From Tardiphaga sp. 709 (GTDB lineage: Bacteria; Pseudomonadota; Alphaproteobacteria; Rhizobiales; Xanthobacteraceae): a DNA stretch of 64,000 nucleotides. Where the stretch lies: assembly GCF_032401055.1 (NCBI RefSeq), contig NZ_CP135529.1, positions 1,612,001-1,676,000 on the forward strand, in the 5' to 3' direction. Below, in pieces: positions 52,700 through 61,683 of the stretch. A program made the translations under genes and the position numbers. Positions within the stretch are counted from its first letter, which is position 1; the number at the start of each line of letters is the position of its first letter. The notes under the pieces were generated by a model, which saw nothing but the letters and a program-made list of their open reading frames with translations, was not told the origin of the DNA and did not search any database.

Positions 52700-54022
52700 A
52701 TGGCTCTTTACGGCCCGACACGTCGTGCCTTTGTGCAGGGGGCGCTCGCCACCAGCGCACTTGGCCTCACCGGCATTCCAGCTTTCGCCGATCCCGCCTG
52801 GAAGAAGTACGCAGGCACCACGATTGAAGCCAATCTGATCAAGGGCCCGCGCGGCGAGCTGCTGCAGAAATACGCCTCCGAATTCACGGAATTGACCGGC
52901 ATCAAGGTCGAATCCGAAGTGATCCCCGAGCAGCAGCAGCGCCAGAAGGCCGTGATCGAGCTCACCTCCGGCAAGCCCAGCTTCGACGTCGTGCATGTCA
53001 GCTACCACGTCCAGAAGCGTCAGTTCGAAAAGGCCGGCTGGCTCGCCGATCTCACCGGCTTCATGAAGGATCCGAACCTGACCGCGCCGGATTTGCGCGT
53101 CGACGACTTCTCCGCCGGCGGTCTGCAATTTGCGCAGAACGACAAGGGCGAGATGCACTCGCTGCCGTGGTCGGTCGACTATTTCATCCTGTATTACAAC
53201 AAAGAGATGTTCGCGAAGAAGGGCGTCGCGGTTCCGAAGACCATGGATGAGATGGCAGCCGCCGCCGAGAAGCTCAACGATCCCGCCAACGGCATCTACG
53301 GCTTCACCGGGCGTGGCCTCCGCAACGCCAACATGACGCTGTGGACCAACTTCTTCCTGAACTATGGCGGCGAATTCCTCGATGCCAAGGGCAATATCCT
53401 GACCGATGGGCCCGAGGCGATCGAAGCGACCAAGATGTATCAGCGCCTTCTCACCAAGACGGCGCCTCCCGGCGTCGCGGGCTTCAACTGGATGGAGTCG
53501 ATGGCCTCGCTGACACAGGGCCGCGCGGCCATGTGGATCGACGGCGTCGGCTGGGCACCGCCCATCGAGGATCCCAATGCATCGCGCGTGGTCGGCAAGA
53601 TCGGCTACACCGTCGTGCCCGCCGGACCGAAGGGGCAATTCTCCGCCGCCTATGGCGACGGCATCGGCATCGCCAAGACCTCGACCAAGAAGGAAGCCGC
53701 CTATCTCTATTGCCAATGGGCGGTGTCGAAGACCATGGGTGCCCGGCTGTTGCAGAGCGGCGGCGGCGTGCCGTTCCGCAACTCGATCCTCAATGACGAG
53801 ACGGTGCGCAAGGGCGTGAAGAACCAGGAATGGCTGGATTCAGTGATCGCCTCGGCCAAGATCAGCAAGCTCGGCCTGCCGGTCATCGTTCCCGTCGCCG
53901 AATTCCGCGACCTCGTCGGTGCCGCCGTCACTGCCACACTGGCAGGCGCGGATCCGGCTACCGAGCTAAAGAAAGCCCACGAACAGTTCCGGCCGATTCT
54001 GGAGCGCAGCGAAAAATCGTGA
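52700..54022 (+). CDS. extracellular sugar-type ABC substrate-binding protein
   Basis: A 440-residue type II binding protein (family 1). The N-terminus TRRAFVQGALATSALGLTGIPAFA is a Tat signal. FTELTGIKVESEVIPEQQQRQKAVIELTSGKPSFDVVHVSY fits polyol/oligosaccharide binding proteins. GGGAGGA precedes the ATG. It overlaps the first permease gene by four bases. The solute may be a sugar, sugar alcohol or polyamine-like molecule; the neighbourhood of an IclR regulator does not settle it. Confidence 0.9.
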   Translation: MALYGPTRRAFVQGALATSALGLTGIPAFADPAWKKYAGTTIEANLIKGPRGELLQKYASEFTELTGIKVESEVIPEQQQRQKAVIELTSGKPSFDVVHVSYHVQKRQFEKAGWLADLTGFMKDPNLTAPDLRVDDFSAGGLQFAQNDKGEMHSLPWSVDYFILYYNKEMFAKKGVAVPKTMDEMAAAAEKLNDPANGIYGFTGRGLRNANMTLWTNFFLNYGGEFLDAKGNILTDGPEAIEATKMYQRLLTKTAPPGVAGFNWMESMASLTQGRAAMWIDGVGWAPPIEDPNASRVVGKIGYTVVPAGPKGQFSAAYGDGIGIAKTSTKKEAAYLYCQWAVSKTMGARLLQSGGGVPFRNSILNDETVRKGVKNQEWLDSVIASAKISKLGLPVIVPVAEFRDLVGAAVTATLAGADPATELKKAHEQFRPILERSEKS

Positions 54023-54978
54023 GTGAACTGACAGCGGGAAAGGCAGTCGCCAAAACGACCGCAACGGTCGCGGCCGAAGCGGCGACTGCGCAAAAGAACG
54101 AGTGGCGGCCAATTTCCTATTGGCCGTTCGTGATTCCAGCGATGATCGTCGTCATGGCGGTCATTATCTTCCCGTGGGTCTATACGATCTGGATGAGCCT
54201 GCACGAATGGAAGGTCGGCCAAGCGCCGACCTTCGTCGGCTTCGCCAATTATCTCAGGCTGCCGAGCGATGCGCGTTTCGTGGAATCCGTGGGGCACACC
54301 CTGGTCTATACGGCGCTGTCGGTCGCGCTGCCGCTGATCCTCGGCACACTGGCGGCGGTGATTTTCAACAACAAGTTTCCGCTGCGCGGCTTCTTCCGCG
54401 GGCTCTTCATATTGCCGATGATGGCGACGCCGGTCGCCATCGCACTGGTGTGGACGATGATGTTCCACCCGCAGCTCGGCGTTTTGAACTATCTGCTGTC
54501 GCTGTTCGGCCTGCCGCCATCGCTGTGGGTATTCCATCCCGCCACCGCGATCCCGTCGCTGGTGCTGGTGGAGACGTGGCAATGGACGCCGCTGGTCATG
54601 CTGATCGTGCTCGGCGGCCTCAGCGCCATTCCGACCGAGCCCTATGAAAGCGCCCAGATCGACGGTGCGACACCCTGGCAGACCTTCCGCTACATCTCGC
54701 TGCCGATGATCATGCCGTTCCTGTTCATCGCGGCGATGATCCGCATGATCGACGCCGTGAAGAGTTTCGATATCATCTTCGCGATCACGCAAGGCGGCCC
54801 CGGCAGCGCCTCGGAAACCATCAATCTCTATCTCTACAGCGTCGCTTTCGTCTATTACGACGTCGGCTATGCCTCCGCGATCGTGGTGGTGTTCTTCGCG
54901 CTCATCGTCGCTCTCGCCGGCGCGCTCTTGCATCTGCGCCAGCGCACCCACTGGAACGAAGCCGGAGGCAGTGCCTGA
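54019..54978 (+). CDS. ABC transporter permease (MalF/UgpA type)
   Basis: A 319-residue permease with six membrane segments and the EAA coupling loop near EPYESAQIDGATPWQTFRYISLP. GTG start at 54019 overlaps the upstream stop codon, so translation is coupled. An Ala/Thr-rich, charged N-terminal tail of about 25 residues precedes the first membrane segment. Confidence 0.92.
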   Translation: MSELTAGKAVAKTTATVAAEAATAQKNEWRPISYWPFVIPAMIVVMAVIIFPWVYTIWMSLHEWKVGQAPTFVGFANYLRLPSDARFVESVGHTLVYTALSVALPLILGTLAAVIFNNKFPLRGFFRGLFILPMMATPVAIALVWTMMFHPQLGVLNYLLSLFGLPPSLWVFHPATAIPSLVLVETWQWTPLVMLIVLGGLSAIPTEPYESAQIDGATPWQTFRYISLPMIMPFLFIAAMIRMIDAVKSFDIIFAITQGGPGSASETINLYLYSVAFVYYDVGYASAIVVVFFALIVALAGALLHLRQRTHWNEAGGSA

Positions 54979-54980
54979 CC

Positions 54981-55793
54981 ATGCGCGACTTTCTCAACAA
55001 ACTCGGTCTGACCTTCGCCTTCATCGTCATCGTTTCGCCGGCGGTGCTGTTCTTCCTCTGGATGCTGTCACTGTCGCTGAAATTCGAGATCGACAACGCC
55101 TCCTATCCACCGGTCTTCATTCCGGAGCGTATCAATTGGGGCAATTACGCTGCCGTCATCGAATCCAAACGGTTCATGACCTATTTCTTCAACACGCTGA
55201 TCGTCACCGGCTCGGCGACCTTGTTCGCTCTCGTTATCGGCGTGCCTGCCGGTTACGGCATCGCGCGTATGCGTGCGCGCAAATCGGCCATCGTGATCCT
55301 GATTGCGCGCATCACGCCCGGCCTGTCCTACCTGATCCCGCTATTCCTGCTGTTCCAGTGGCTCGGCCTGCTCGGCACATTGTGGCCACAGATCATCATC
55401 CATCTCGTGGTGACGGTACCGATCGTGATCTGGATTATGATCGGCTATTTCGAGACGACGCCGATGGAGCTTGAGGAATCCGCCATCATCGACGGCGCCA
55501 CCCGCTGGCAGGTGTTCCGCCACGTCGCGCTGCCGATTGCTCGCTCCGGCATCGCCGTTGCCTTCATTCTCTCGGTGATTTTCTCCTGGAACAATTTCGT
55601 CTTCGGCATCGTGCTGGCGGGGCGGGAAACGCGGACATTGCCGGTCGCGGTCTACAACATGATCTCGTTCGATCAGTTGAGCTGGGGGCCGCTAGCGGCG
55701 GCCGCCCTGATCGTAACACTGCCGGTGCTGTTGCTGACAATGTTTGCGCAAAGGCAGATTGTGGCGGGACTGACCGCGGGCGCGGTGAAGTGA
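54981..55793 (+). CDS. ABC transporter permease (MalG/UgpE type)
   Basis: A 270-residue permease with six membrane segments and EAA loop ELEESAIIDGATRWQVFRHVALP. It starts two bases after the other permease. No ATP-binding gene follows; the operon is closed by a palindromic repeat and then the convergent nasC. A shared MsmK/UgpC-type ATPase from elsewhere is presumably used. Confidence 0.93.
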   Translation: MRDFLNKLGLTFAFIVIVSPAVLFFLWMLSLSLKFEIDNASYPPVFIPERINWGNYAAVIESKRFMTYFFNTLIVTGSATLFALVIGVPAGYGIARMRARKSAIVILIARITPGLSYLIPLFLLFQWLGLLGTLWPQIIIHLVVTVPIVIWIMIGYFETTPMELEESAIIDGATRWQVFRHVALPIARSGIAVAFILSVIFSWNNFVFGIVLAGRETRTLPVAVYNMISFDQLSWGPLAAAALIVTLPVLLLTMFAQRQIVAGLTAGAVK

Positions 55794-55809
55794 CGCAAAG
55801 GCCCCTCCA

Positions 55810-55899
55810 CGTCATTGCGAAGAGCCCTTGCGACGAAGCAATCCAGTCTTCGCTTGCGGCCCTCTGGATTGCCGCGTCGCTTCGCTCCTCGCAATGACG
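55810..55899. repeat. inverted repeat, second CGTCATTGCGA / CGCAATGACG copy
   Basis: Same family as 38985-39067: outer CGTCATTGCGA and its complement, inner GAAGCAATCCAG and CTGGATTGC. It fills the convergent spacer between the permease gene and nasC and can fold as a long hairpin, possibly ending both transcripts. Confidence 0.8.
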
Positions 55900-55915
55900 A
55901 CTGAAAGGCCGACGC

Positions 55916-58627
55916 TCAATTCGCCGCCGCCACCTTGGGCTGCTCATCCGGCGCCGTTTCGCTCGCGGCTATCAGGCGCTTGAGCTCCGGTATGCACGAG
56001 CCGCAATTGGTGCCGGCCTTGAGCCTGGTTCCGATCTCGGCCGCGGTGCCAGCCCCAGCGGCTATTGCGTCACAGATGGTGTTGCGACCAACGCCGAAGC
56101 AGGCGCAGACGATGGGCCCTGCACTCGCAGCACCATCTGCGGACTTTCCAGAGAGCAGCGTACGGCGCTGGTCGTCGCTCACGGTCTCGGCCGCGAACAA
56201 TTCCTTCACGGCATCCCAGGAGAGCGCGCCCTCCGTCGGGCCGATGAACAGACAGGTCTCGATCCCGTCATCCTTGAACGACACCGCGCGATACACACCT
56301 TGGCCGGCGTCTTCGTATTCAGCGGCATCATCGCCCAGCAACGGCTTCAACCAGCTCTGCCAGGTCTCAACATCGGTATTGTCCGAGAGCAGATAACCGA
56401 CGCCGCCCGTGACCGCGACGCGCGTCCATTGCACGCCGAACGGCATCTCCAGCGGACTACGCGACAGCACGAAGCCACGCTGTGCAAACACCGCAGGTGC
56501 GATCGCCACCGGCGTTGCCTTGTTCTCGGGCTGACCGGAGAACGGGTCGGTGATCGGCGCGACAAGTCCGCCGACACGCGCGAAACCCGCGGTCTCGTCG
56601 TTCCAGTGGATCGGCGCGAACAGCATGCCGCGCTGCTGCCGTTCGCTGACAATGACTTTCAGCACGCATTCGCCATAGTCGGTCGTCAACCGCGCATGGC
56701 CGCCATCGACGATGGCGAACTGCGCAGCATCGTCAGGATGGATCTCGACGAACGGCTCCGGAATATGCTGGCCGAGCCGCGGGCTGAGACCCGTGCGCGT
56801 CATCGTGTGCCACTGATCGCGAACGCGGCCAGTGTTCAAACGCAGCGGCCGCTCGACGGACACCTGCGTGCGCAGCTCCGGCGCCTCCGGCGCGATGAAA
56901 CGCGCGCGCCGGTCATTGGCGTAGAATTGGCCATCGGCGAAGAACCGCGCCTGCGGCTTCGTGGTCCCCTCGCGCACCGGCCATTGCACCGGGGCCATGG
57001 TGTCGAAGGCCTCATCCGAGACCTTCATCAATCCGCCTATATCGAAATCGCGATGGCCGTTGTTCTCGAAGGCCGAAAGGGCGGCGTGCTCGCGAAAAAT
57101 CTCGGCGGCCGATGTGTAGGCAAATGACGCGCCGTAACCCAGGCGCCTGGCGACTTCGCTCAGCGCCCACCAGTCCGGCCGCGCCTCGCCAGGCGCCCGC
57201 AGAAACGACCGCTGCCGCGACACGCGGCGTTCGGAATTGGTGACCGTGCCGGACTTCTCGCCCCAGGCCAGTGCTGGCAGCAACACATGCGCACCGGCAT
57301 TCACGGTGTCGTTGGACCGCACATTCTCTGACACCACGAACAGATCGAGCTTGCTCAGCGCCGCCCGCACGGCATCGGCATCCGGGAGCGACACCGCGGG
57401 ATTGGTACCCATCACCCACAACGCCTTGATCTCGCCACGGCCGATGGCTTCGAACATCTGCACGGCCTTGAGGCCTTCATGGGTGGCGATATGCGGCGCC
57501 TTCCAGAACCGGCGCACACGGTCGATATCGACAGGCGTGAAGCCCATATGGGCTGCGAGCTGGTTGGCGAGGCCGCCGACCTCGCGGCCGCCCATGGCAT
57601 TGGGCTGGCCGGTGAGCGAGAACGGCGACGCGCCGGGCTTACCGATGCGGCCGGTGGCCAGATGGCAGTTGAGGATCGCATTGACCTTGTCGGTGCCCTG
57701 CGCCGACTGGTTGATGCCCTGCGAATACAGCGTGACCACACGCGGTGTCGCCTTGAACATCTGGAAGAAGGTCGCGACATCGATCTCGTCGAGTCCCGTC
57801 GCCTTTGCTGTCGCCGCCACACTACCGGCGATGGTTCTGGCCCGCGCCAGCGCGTCGTCAAAGCCTGACGTATGCTCATCGATATAGCTGCGATCGAGCG
57901 CCCCGTTATCGGCGAGATAGGCAAACAGCCCGCTGAACAACGCGGTATCAGTGCCGGGCTTCAGGCCGAGAAACAGATCGTCATCGCCAACCGTGTCGGT
58001 GCGGCGTGGATCGATCACGACGATCCGTGCGCCTCGCGTCTGCTTGTTGGCCAGCATGCGCTGATACAGCACCGGATGGCACCAGGCGGCATTGGAGCCG
58101 ACCAGCACCAGCAAATCCGCCTGGTCGAGATCCTCGTAGCACCCCGGCACCGTATCGGCGCCAAACGCACGCTTATGGCCAGCGACTGATGACGCCATGC
58201 AGAGCCGCGAATTGGTATCGACATTGGCGCTGCCGAGAAAGCCCTTCATCAGCTTGTTGGCGACGTAGTAATCCTCAGTCAGCAACTGGCCGGAGAGATA
58301 AAATGCCACGGCACTCGGGCCATGTTCGGCGACGACCTTCCGAAATCCCTCGGCGACATGATCCAGCGCATCGCCCCAGGCGACCTGCACCATCTCGCCA
58401 TCGTCGCCCCGCATCATCGGATGCAGCAGGCGCTCGTCGAGGCTCAGCGTTTCGCCGAGCGCCGATCCTTTCGAGCAGAGTCGGCCGAGATTGGCGGGAT
58501 GCGCGGGATCGCCCGTAATCGCTGCGCCACCGTTGCCGTCCGGCGTCGCCAGCACGCCGCAACCGACGCCGCAGTAAGGGCATGTGGTGCGCGTGGCGTG
58601 CAGATGCGGATCGACCGCGTTCATCAC
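55916..58627 (-). CDS. nasC: assimilatory nitrate reductase catalytic subunit
   Basis: A 903-residue cytoplasmic molybdenum enzyme reducing nitrate to nitrite. The 4Fe-4S ligands are Cys16, Cys19, Cys23 and Cys51, followed by the molybdopterin domains (about 60-700), then a C-terminal dinucleotide-binding-like region and a BFD-like 2Fe-2S domain (about 835-885, CACFG and CGSC). Such a C-terminal domain takes electrons from an FAD protein. Size matches Bradyrhizobium NasC (about 902). It overlaps flp by four bases, so the two are translationally coupled. No signal peptide, as expected for assimilation. Regulation is probably through nitrogen control; none is visible here. Confidence 0.95.
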   Translation of the reverse strand: MMNAVDPHLHATRTTCPYCGVGCGVLATPDGNGGAAITGDPAHPANLGRLCSKGSALGETLSLDERLLHPMMRGDDGEMVQVAWGDALDHVAEGFRKVVAEHGPSAVAFYLSGQLLTEDYYVANKLMKGFLGSANVDTNSRLCMASSVAGHKRAFGADTVPGCYEDLDQADLLVLVGSNAAWCHPVLYQRMLANKQTRGARIVVIDPRRTDTVGDDDLFLGLKPGTDTALFSGLFAYLADNGALDRSYIDEHTSGFDDALARARTIAGSVAATAKATGLDEIDVATFFQMFKATPRVVTLYSQGINQSAQGTDKVNAILNCHLATGRIGKPGASPFSLTGQPNAMGGREVGGLANQLAAHMGFTPVDIDRVRRFWKAPHIATHEGLKAVQMFEAIGRGEIKALWVMGTNPAVSLPDADAVRAALSKLDLFVVSENVRSNDTVNAGAHVLLPALAWGEKSGTVTNSERRVSRQRSFLRAPGEARPDWWALSEVARRLGYGASFAYTSAAEIFREHAALSAFENNGHRDFDIGGLMKVSDEAFDTMAPVQWPVREGTTKPQARFFADGQFYANDRRARFIAPEAPELRTQVSVERPLRLNTGRVRDQWHTMTRTGLSPRLGQHIPEPFVEIHPDDAAQFAIVDGGHARLTTDYGECVLKVIVSERQQRGMLFAPIHWNDETAGFARVGGLVAPITDPFSGQPENKATPVAIAPAVFAQRGFVLSRSPLEMPFGVQWTRVAVTGGVGYLLSDNTDVETWQSWLKPLLGDDAAEYEDAGQGVYRAVSFKDDGIETCLFIGPTEGALSWDAVKELFAAETVSDDQRRTLLSGKSADGAASAGPIVCACFGVGRNTICDAIAAGAGTAAEIGTRLKAGTNCGSCIPELKRLIAASETAPDEQPKVAAAN

Positions 58628-59841
58628 GCCGCCTCCGCGCGGACGGCGAGTGCGCGGCCGAACATCATCTCGGCGCGGATATCGGAAATATCAGCGGCGC
58701 TTCGGATCAGTTCGAGATACCACAGCGCATCCTGGGTATCGCCGACCAGCACGGCGCCAGTGAGCGCGCCATCTGCGATCACCAGCTTCTTGTAGGTGCC
58801 GCGGCGGACATCATTGAGCAGCAGCGTCTCGCTGCCTTCGCCCGCCATGAAATCTCCGGCGGAGAACACGCTGACACCGGAGACCTTGAGATTGGTAGAG
58901 AGCACGCTGCCCGTATAGGCAGCAGCCTTGCCCGCGAGATGGCGCGCCAACACCCTGGCCTGTTCGTAAGCGGGCTCGACGAGGCCATAGCAGGTGCCGC
59001 GATGCTCGGCGCATTCGCCGAGTGCGAAGACGTCGTCGGTGCCAGTCGCCATCTGGTCGTTGACGACAATGCCACGATTGACCGGGATTTCCGCTTCCTT
59101 GGCAAGCGATGTGTTGGGCCGGATACCGGCCGCAAAGATCACCGCATCGGCGTCGAGCGTGCGGCCATCGGCCAGCTCAACGCTCTCGACACAATCGCTG
59201 CCATGAATACGCGCCGTATTGGCATTGAGCAAAATCCTGACGCCTTTGCGCTCGACCAGCGTTTTCAGGAGGTTCGCTGCAGGTGCATCGAGCTGACGTT
59301 CCATTAGCCGGTCCATCAGATGGATCAGTGTGACGTCAGCGCCCGCCTTGGCGAGACCATAGGCAGCTTCGAGACCAAGCAGGCCGCCGCCGACCACGAC
59401 GACACGCTTCTTCTGCGCGGCAAGTTCGAGCAGCAGGTCCACGTCGCGGCTGTCGCGGAACACATGCACGCCCTTGAGATCACCACCGGGCACCGGCAGC
59501 CGCAGTGCGGATGAACCGGTGGCGATAACCAGCTTTGAGAACGGCACATGTTTGCCGGTCGATGTCGTGACCTCACGCGCGGCCATATCGATGGCGGTCG
59601 CCGTTGCGCCGTATTTCAGTGTGACGCCGCGGTCGCGCCACCAGGCAGCGGGCTTCAGCTCAATCTCTTGCGATGTCGCCTCACCGGCCAATACCGACGA
59701 CAGCAAGACGCGATTGTAGGCGAGCCGCGGTTCGTCTCCGATGACGGCGATGGCGTATCGACCGAGCGCGCATTTCGCCAGCTCGTCCACGAGCCGAGCC
59801 GCTGCCATGCCGTTACCAATGATGACCAGCGGCTCGCTCAC
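58624..59841 (-). CDS. flp: FAD/NAD(P)-dependent oxidoreductase (Flp) of nitrate assimilation
   Basis: A 405-residue reductase. The FAD-binding GNGMAAARLVDEL is at the N-terminus, and the NAD(P)-binding VVVVGGGLLGLEAAYGL is near residue 145-165; FAALECAEH-type FALGECAEH is the second FAD contact (about residue 278). In Bradyrhizobium diazoefficiens the corresponding protein supplies electrons to NasC and the hemoglobin Bjgb. GTG start at 59839-59841. It sits 9 bases after the globin gene. Similar to the N-terminal part of NirB, so it might also be regarded as a NirB-like reductase. Confidence 0.92.
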   Translation of the reverse strand: MSEPLVIIGNGMAAARLVDELAKCALGRYAIAVIGDEPRLAYNRVLLSSVLAGEATSQEIELKPAAWWRDRGVTLKYGATATAIDMAAREVTTSTGKHVPFSKLVIATGSSALRLPVPGGDLKGVHVFRDSRDVDLLLELAAQKKRVVVVGGGLLGLEAAYGLAKAGADVTLIHLMDRLMERQLDAPAANLLKTLVERKGVRILLNANTARIHGSDCVESVELADGRTLDADAVIFAAGIRPNTSLAKEAEIPVNRGIVVNDQMATGTDDVFALGECAEHRGTCYGLVEPAYEQARVLARHLAGKAAAYTGSVLSTNLKVSGVSVFSAGDFMAGEGSETLLLNDVRRGTYKKLVIADGALTGAVLVGDTQDALWYLELIRSAADISDIRAEMMFGRALAVRAEAA

Positions 59842-59850
59842 GTCATATCC

Positions 59851-60276
59851 TTACTCGGCCGCCTGCGCTGTGCCGTAGGCTTCAGAAATCATGTAGCCGG
59901 ACAGCGTGCCATAGGCCGCGGTCCATGCTGCTGCGAGTTCGGGCGTCCATGCGTCGCCGAGGCCCTTCTCCAGGGTCCACAGCAGCGCACCGCCGACGAT
60001 TGGATAGTGCTCGGCCTTCACGCCATAGGCCACGTGCTGCTTGGCGAGCGCGCTCGCTGCAGGCAGTACAGTTTCGAGCCGCGTCAGGCCGGTGACGACG
60101 ACACCAAGCGTCGCCATCAATTTGCGACCCTGCTCCTTCATGTCGCCGCGAAACATCGGCTTCACTTGCGGAGCAACCTCGAAGAGACGGCCGTAGAACA
60201 ATTCCGCTGCCACATCGGAAATCGGCGCGACTTTCTTGAAACTATCCTGAACCAGAGCGACGTCGGACGCATTCAT
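59851..60276 (-). CDS. bjgb: single-domain hemoglobin (Bjgb/VHb-like), distal Gln type
   Basis: A 141-residue globin. The proximal His81 (in KQHVAYGVKAEHYPIVG), B10 Tyr28, CD1 Phe42 and distal Gln49 align with Vitreoscilla hemoglobin. In Bradyrhizobium, Bjgb with Flp and NasC detoxifies nitric oxide produced during nitrate assimilation. AAGGAGAG precedes the ATG. There is no fused reductase domain, so it relies on Flp. It is downstream of a second globin gene with an 85-base gap. Confidence 0.92.
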   Translation of the reverse strand: MNASDVALVQDSFKKVAPISDVAAELFYGRLFEVAPQVKPMFRGDMKEQGRKLMATLGVVVTGLTRLETVLPAASALAKQHVAYGVKAEHYPIVGGALLWTLEKGLGDAWTPELAAAWTAAYGTLSGYMISEAYGTAQAAE

Positions 60277-60361
60277 GCTAACTCTCCTTGCAGTGGAAGG
60301 TGAGTTTGTGTGTCGCGCCGCGTGAGCAAATGTTCAGCGCGCGATAAAATGCGATGTGGTT

Positions 60362-60787
60362 CTAGTGATAGGCCGCAGAAATCATGCGCGCCGCCAGGAA
60401 ATTGTAAACCTTGTACCACGAGGCTTCGACCTCGGGCGTCCAGCGCTCGCCAAGCCCCTGCCCCAGACTCCAGAACAGTGCCTCGCCGACAGACTCGTAG
60501 TGCGCGGCTTCCACGCCATAATGCACATGGTCTTTCGCGAGCTTGCCGATCACTGACAGCAGGCCTGTGATATTGTCGAGACTGCCGACGATCACCGCCA
60601 GCGTTGCGATGAACTTGTGCTTCAGCTGCGCCATGTCGCCGCGAAACAGCGGGCGCGTTTCCGGCAATGTCTCGAACAGCCGCGCATAAAACAGATCCAC
60701 CATGACCGAGGAGTTCGGCCACATCTGATCGAATGACGATTGTACGCGCATGATTTCTTCGCGCGTCAGGCCTATCGAACGACTCAT
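60362..60787 (-). CDS. second single-domain hemoglobin, distal Leu variant
   Basis: A 141-residue globin paralogous to its downstream neighbour. Proximal His87, B10 Tyr34 and CD1 Phe48 are kept, but the position matching distal Gln49 is Leu55. His57 lies two residues on. Loss of the distal hydrogen bond donor should change oxygen and NO affinity; that is inference. It lies 74 bases downstream of nrtC. The Bradyrhizobium cluster I know has only one globin, so this may be a duplicate with altered function. Confidence 0.9.
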   Translation of the reverse strand: MSRSIGLTREEIMRVQSSFDQMWPNSSVMVDLFYARLFETLPETRPLFRGDMAQLKHKFIATLAVIVGSLDNITGLLSVIGKLAKDHVHYGVEAAHYESVGEALFWSLGQGLGERWTPEVEASWYKVYNFLAARMISAAYH

Positions 60788-60861
60788 GATTTGCAGCTAT
60801 CCGGAAAGTCTGAGCCGCATTCATTCGGTTTATCCTCGGAAGTCAAGAGGTAACAAGATGC

Positions 60862-61656
60862 TTACGCGGCTTCGACGAACTTGTGGCGCTCATACAGGAA
60901 TTCGAGCACGCGCTTGCGGCAGTCGAGATAGACCGGGTTACTCGCTAGTTCGAGTCGCTTGCGCGGACGCTCCAGTGGTACATCGAGCACTTCGCCGATG
61001 GTTGCTGATGGCCCGTTGGTCATCATGACGATGCGATCCGACAGCAGCACGGCTTCGTCCACGTCATGGGTGATCATGACGATGGTGTTGCCGAGTTTCT
61101 GATGCAGCGCCATGACCGAGTCCTGCAAATGAGCGCGGGTCAGTGCGTCGAGCGCACCGAACGGTTCGTCCAGCAGCAACACCTTGGGCTCCATCGCGAG
61201 CGCACGGGCAATGCCGACGCGCTGCTTCATGCCGCCGGAGATTTCCGAGGGGCGCTTGTCCTTGGCATGCGTCATTTGGACAAGATTGAGATTGTGCATC
61301 GTCCATTCGTCGCGCTCGGCGCGGGACTTGGTCTTGGCAAACACCTTGTCCACGCCAAGACGGACGTTCTGATAAACCGTCAGCCACGGCAGCAGACTGT
61401 GGTTCTGGAACACGACGGCGCGATCAGGGCCGGGCGAATTGACTTCGCGATCCTCAAGGAGGACCCCGCCGACCGTTGCACGTGTCAGGCCGGCGATAAT
61501 GTTGAGCATCGTCGACTTGCCGCAACCGGAATGGCCGATAATGGAGACGTATTCACCCTTGCCGAGGTTGAGGTTGATATCCTTCAACACCTCGGACGAG
61601 ACCTTGCCGCGGGTGAACACCTTGTCGACGTGGTCGAGCTTCAGATATGCCTTCAT
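60862..61656 (-). CDS. nrtC: nitrate ABC transporter ATP-binding protein
   Basis: A 264-residue ABC ATPase of the NrtD/SsuB/TauB group. Walker A is GHSGCGKS, signature ISGGMKQR, Walker B VLLLDEPFGALD. Without the solute-binding C-terminal extension of cyanobacterial NrtC, it corresponds to NrtD in those systems. It starts 27 bases after nrtB. The protein energises nitrate/nitrite or cyanate uptake. Confidence 0.92.
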   Translation of the reverse strand: MKAYLKLDHVDKVFTRGKVSSEVLKDINLNLGKGEYVSIIGHSGCGKSTMLNIIAGLTRATVGGVLLEDREVNSPGPDRAVVFQNHSLLPWLTVYQNVRLGVDKVFAKTKSRAERDEWTMHNLNLVQMTHAKDKRPSEISGGMKQRVGIARALAMEPKVLLLDEPFGALDALTRAHLQDSVMALHQKLGNTIVMITHDVDEAVLLSDRIVMMTNGPSATIGEVLDVPLERPRKRLELASNPVYLDCRKRVLEFLYERHKFVEAA

Positions 61657-61683
61657 GATATCTCTCCTTAGCTGACCGAAATG

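Noticed and set aside
53707-54951. 414-codon minus-strand frame opposite the sugar ABC genes
   Set aside because: It overlaps coupled binding-protein and permease genes with clear motifs. The product is His/Asp/Arg-rich without domain features.
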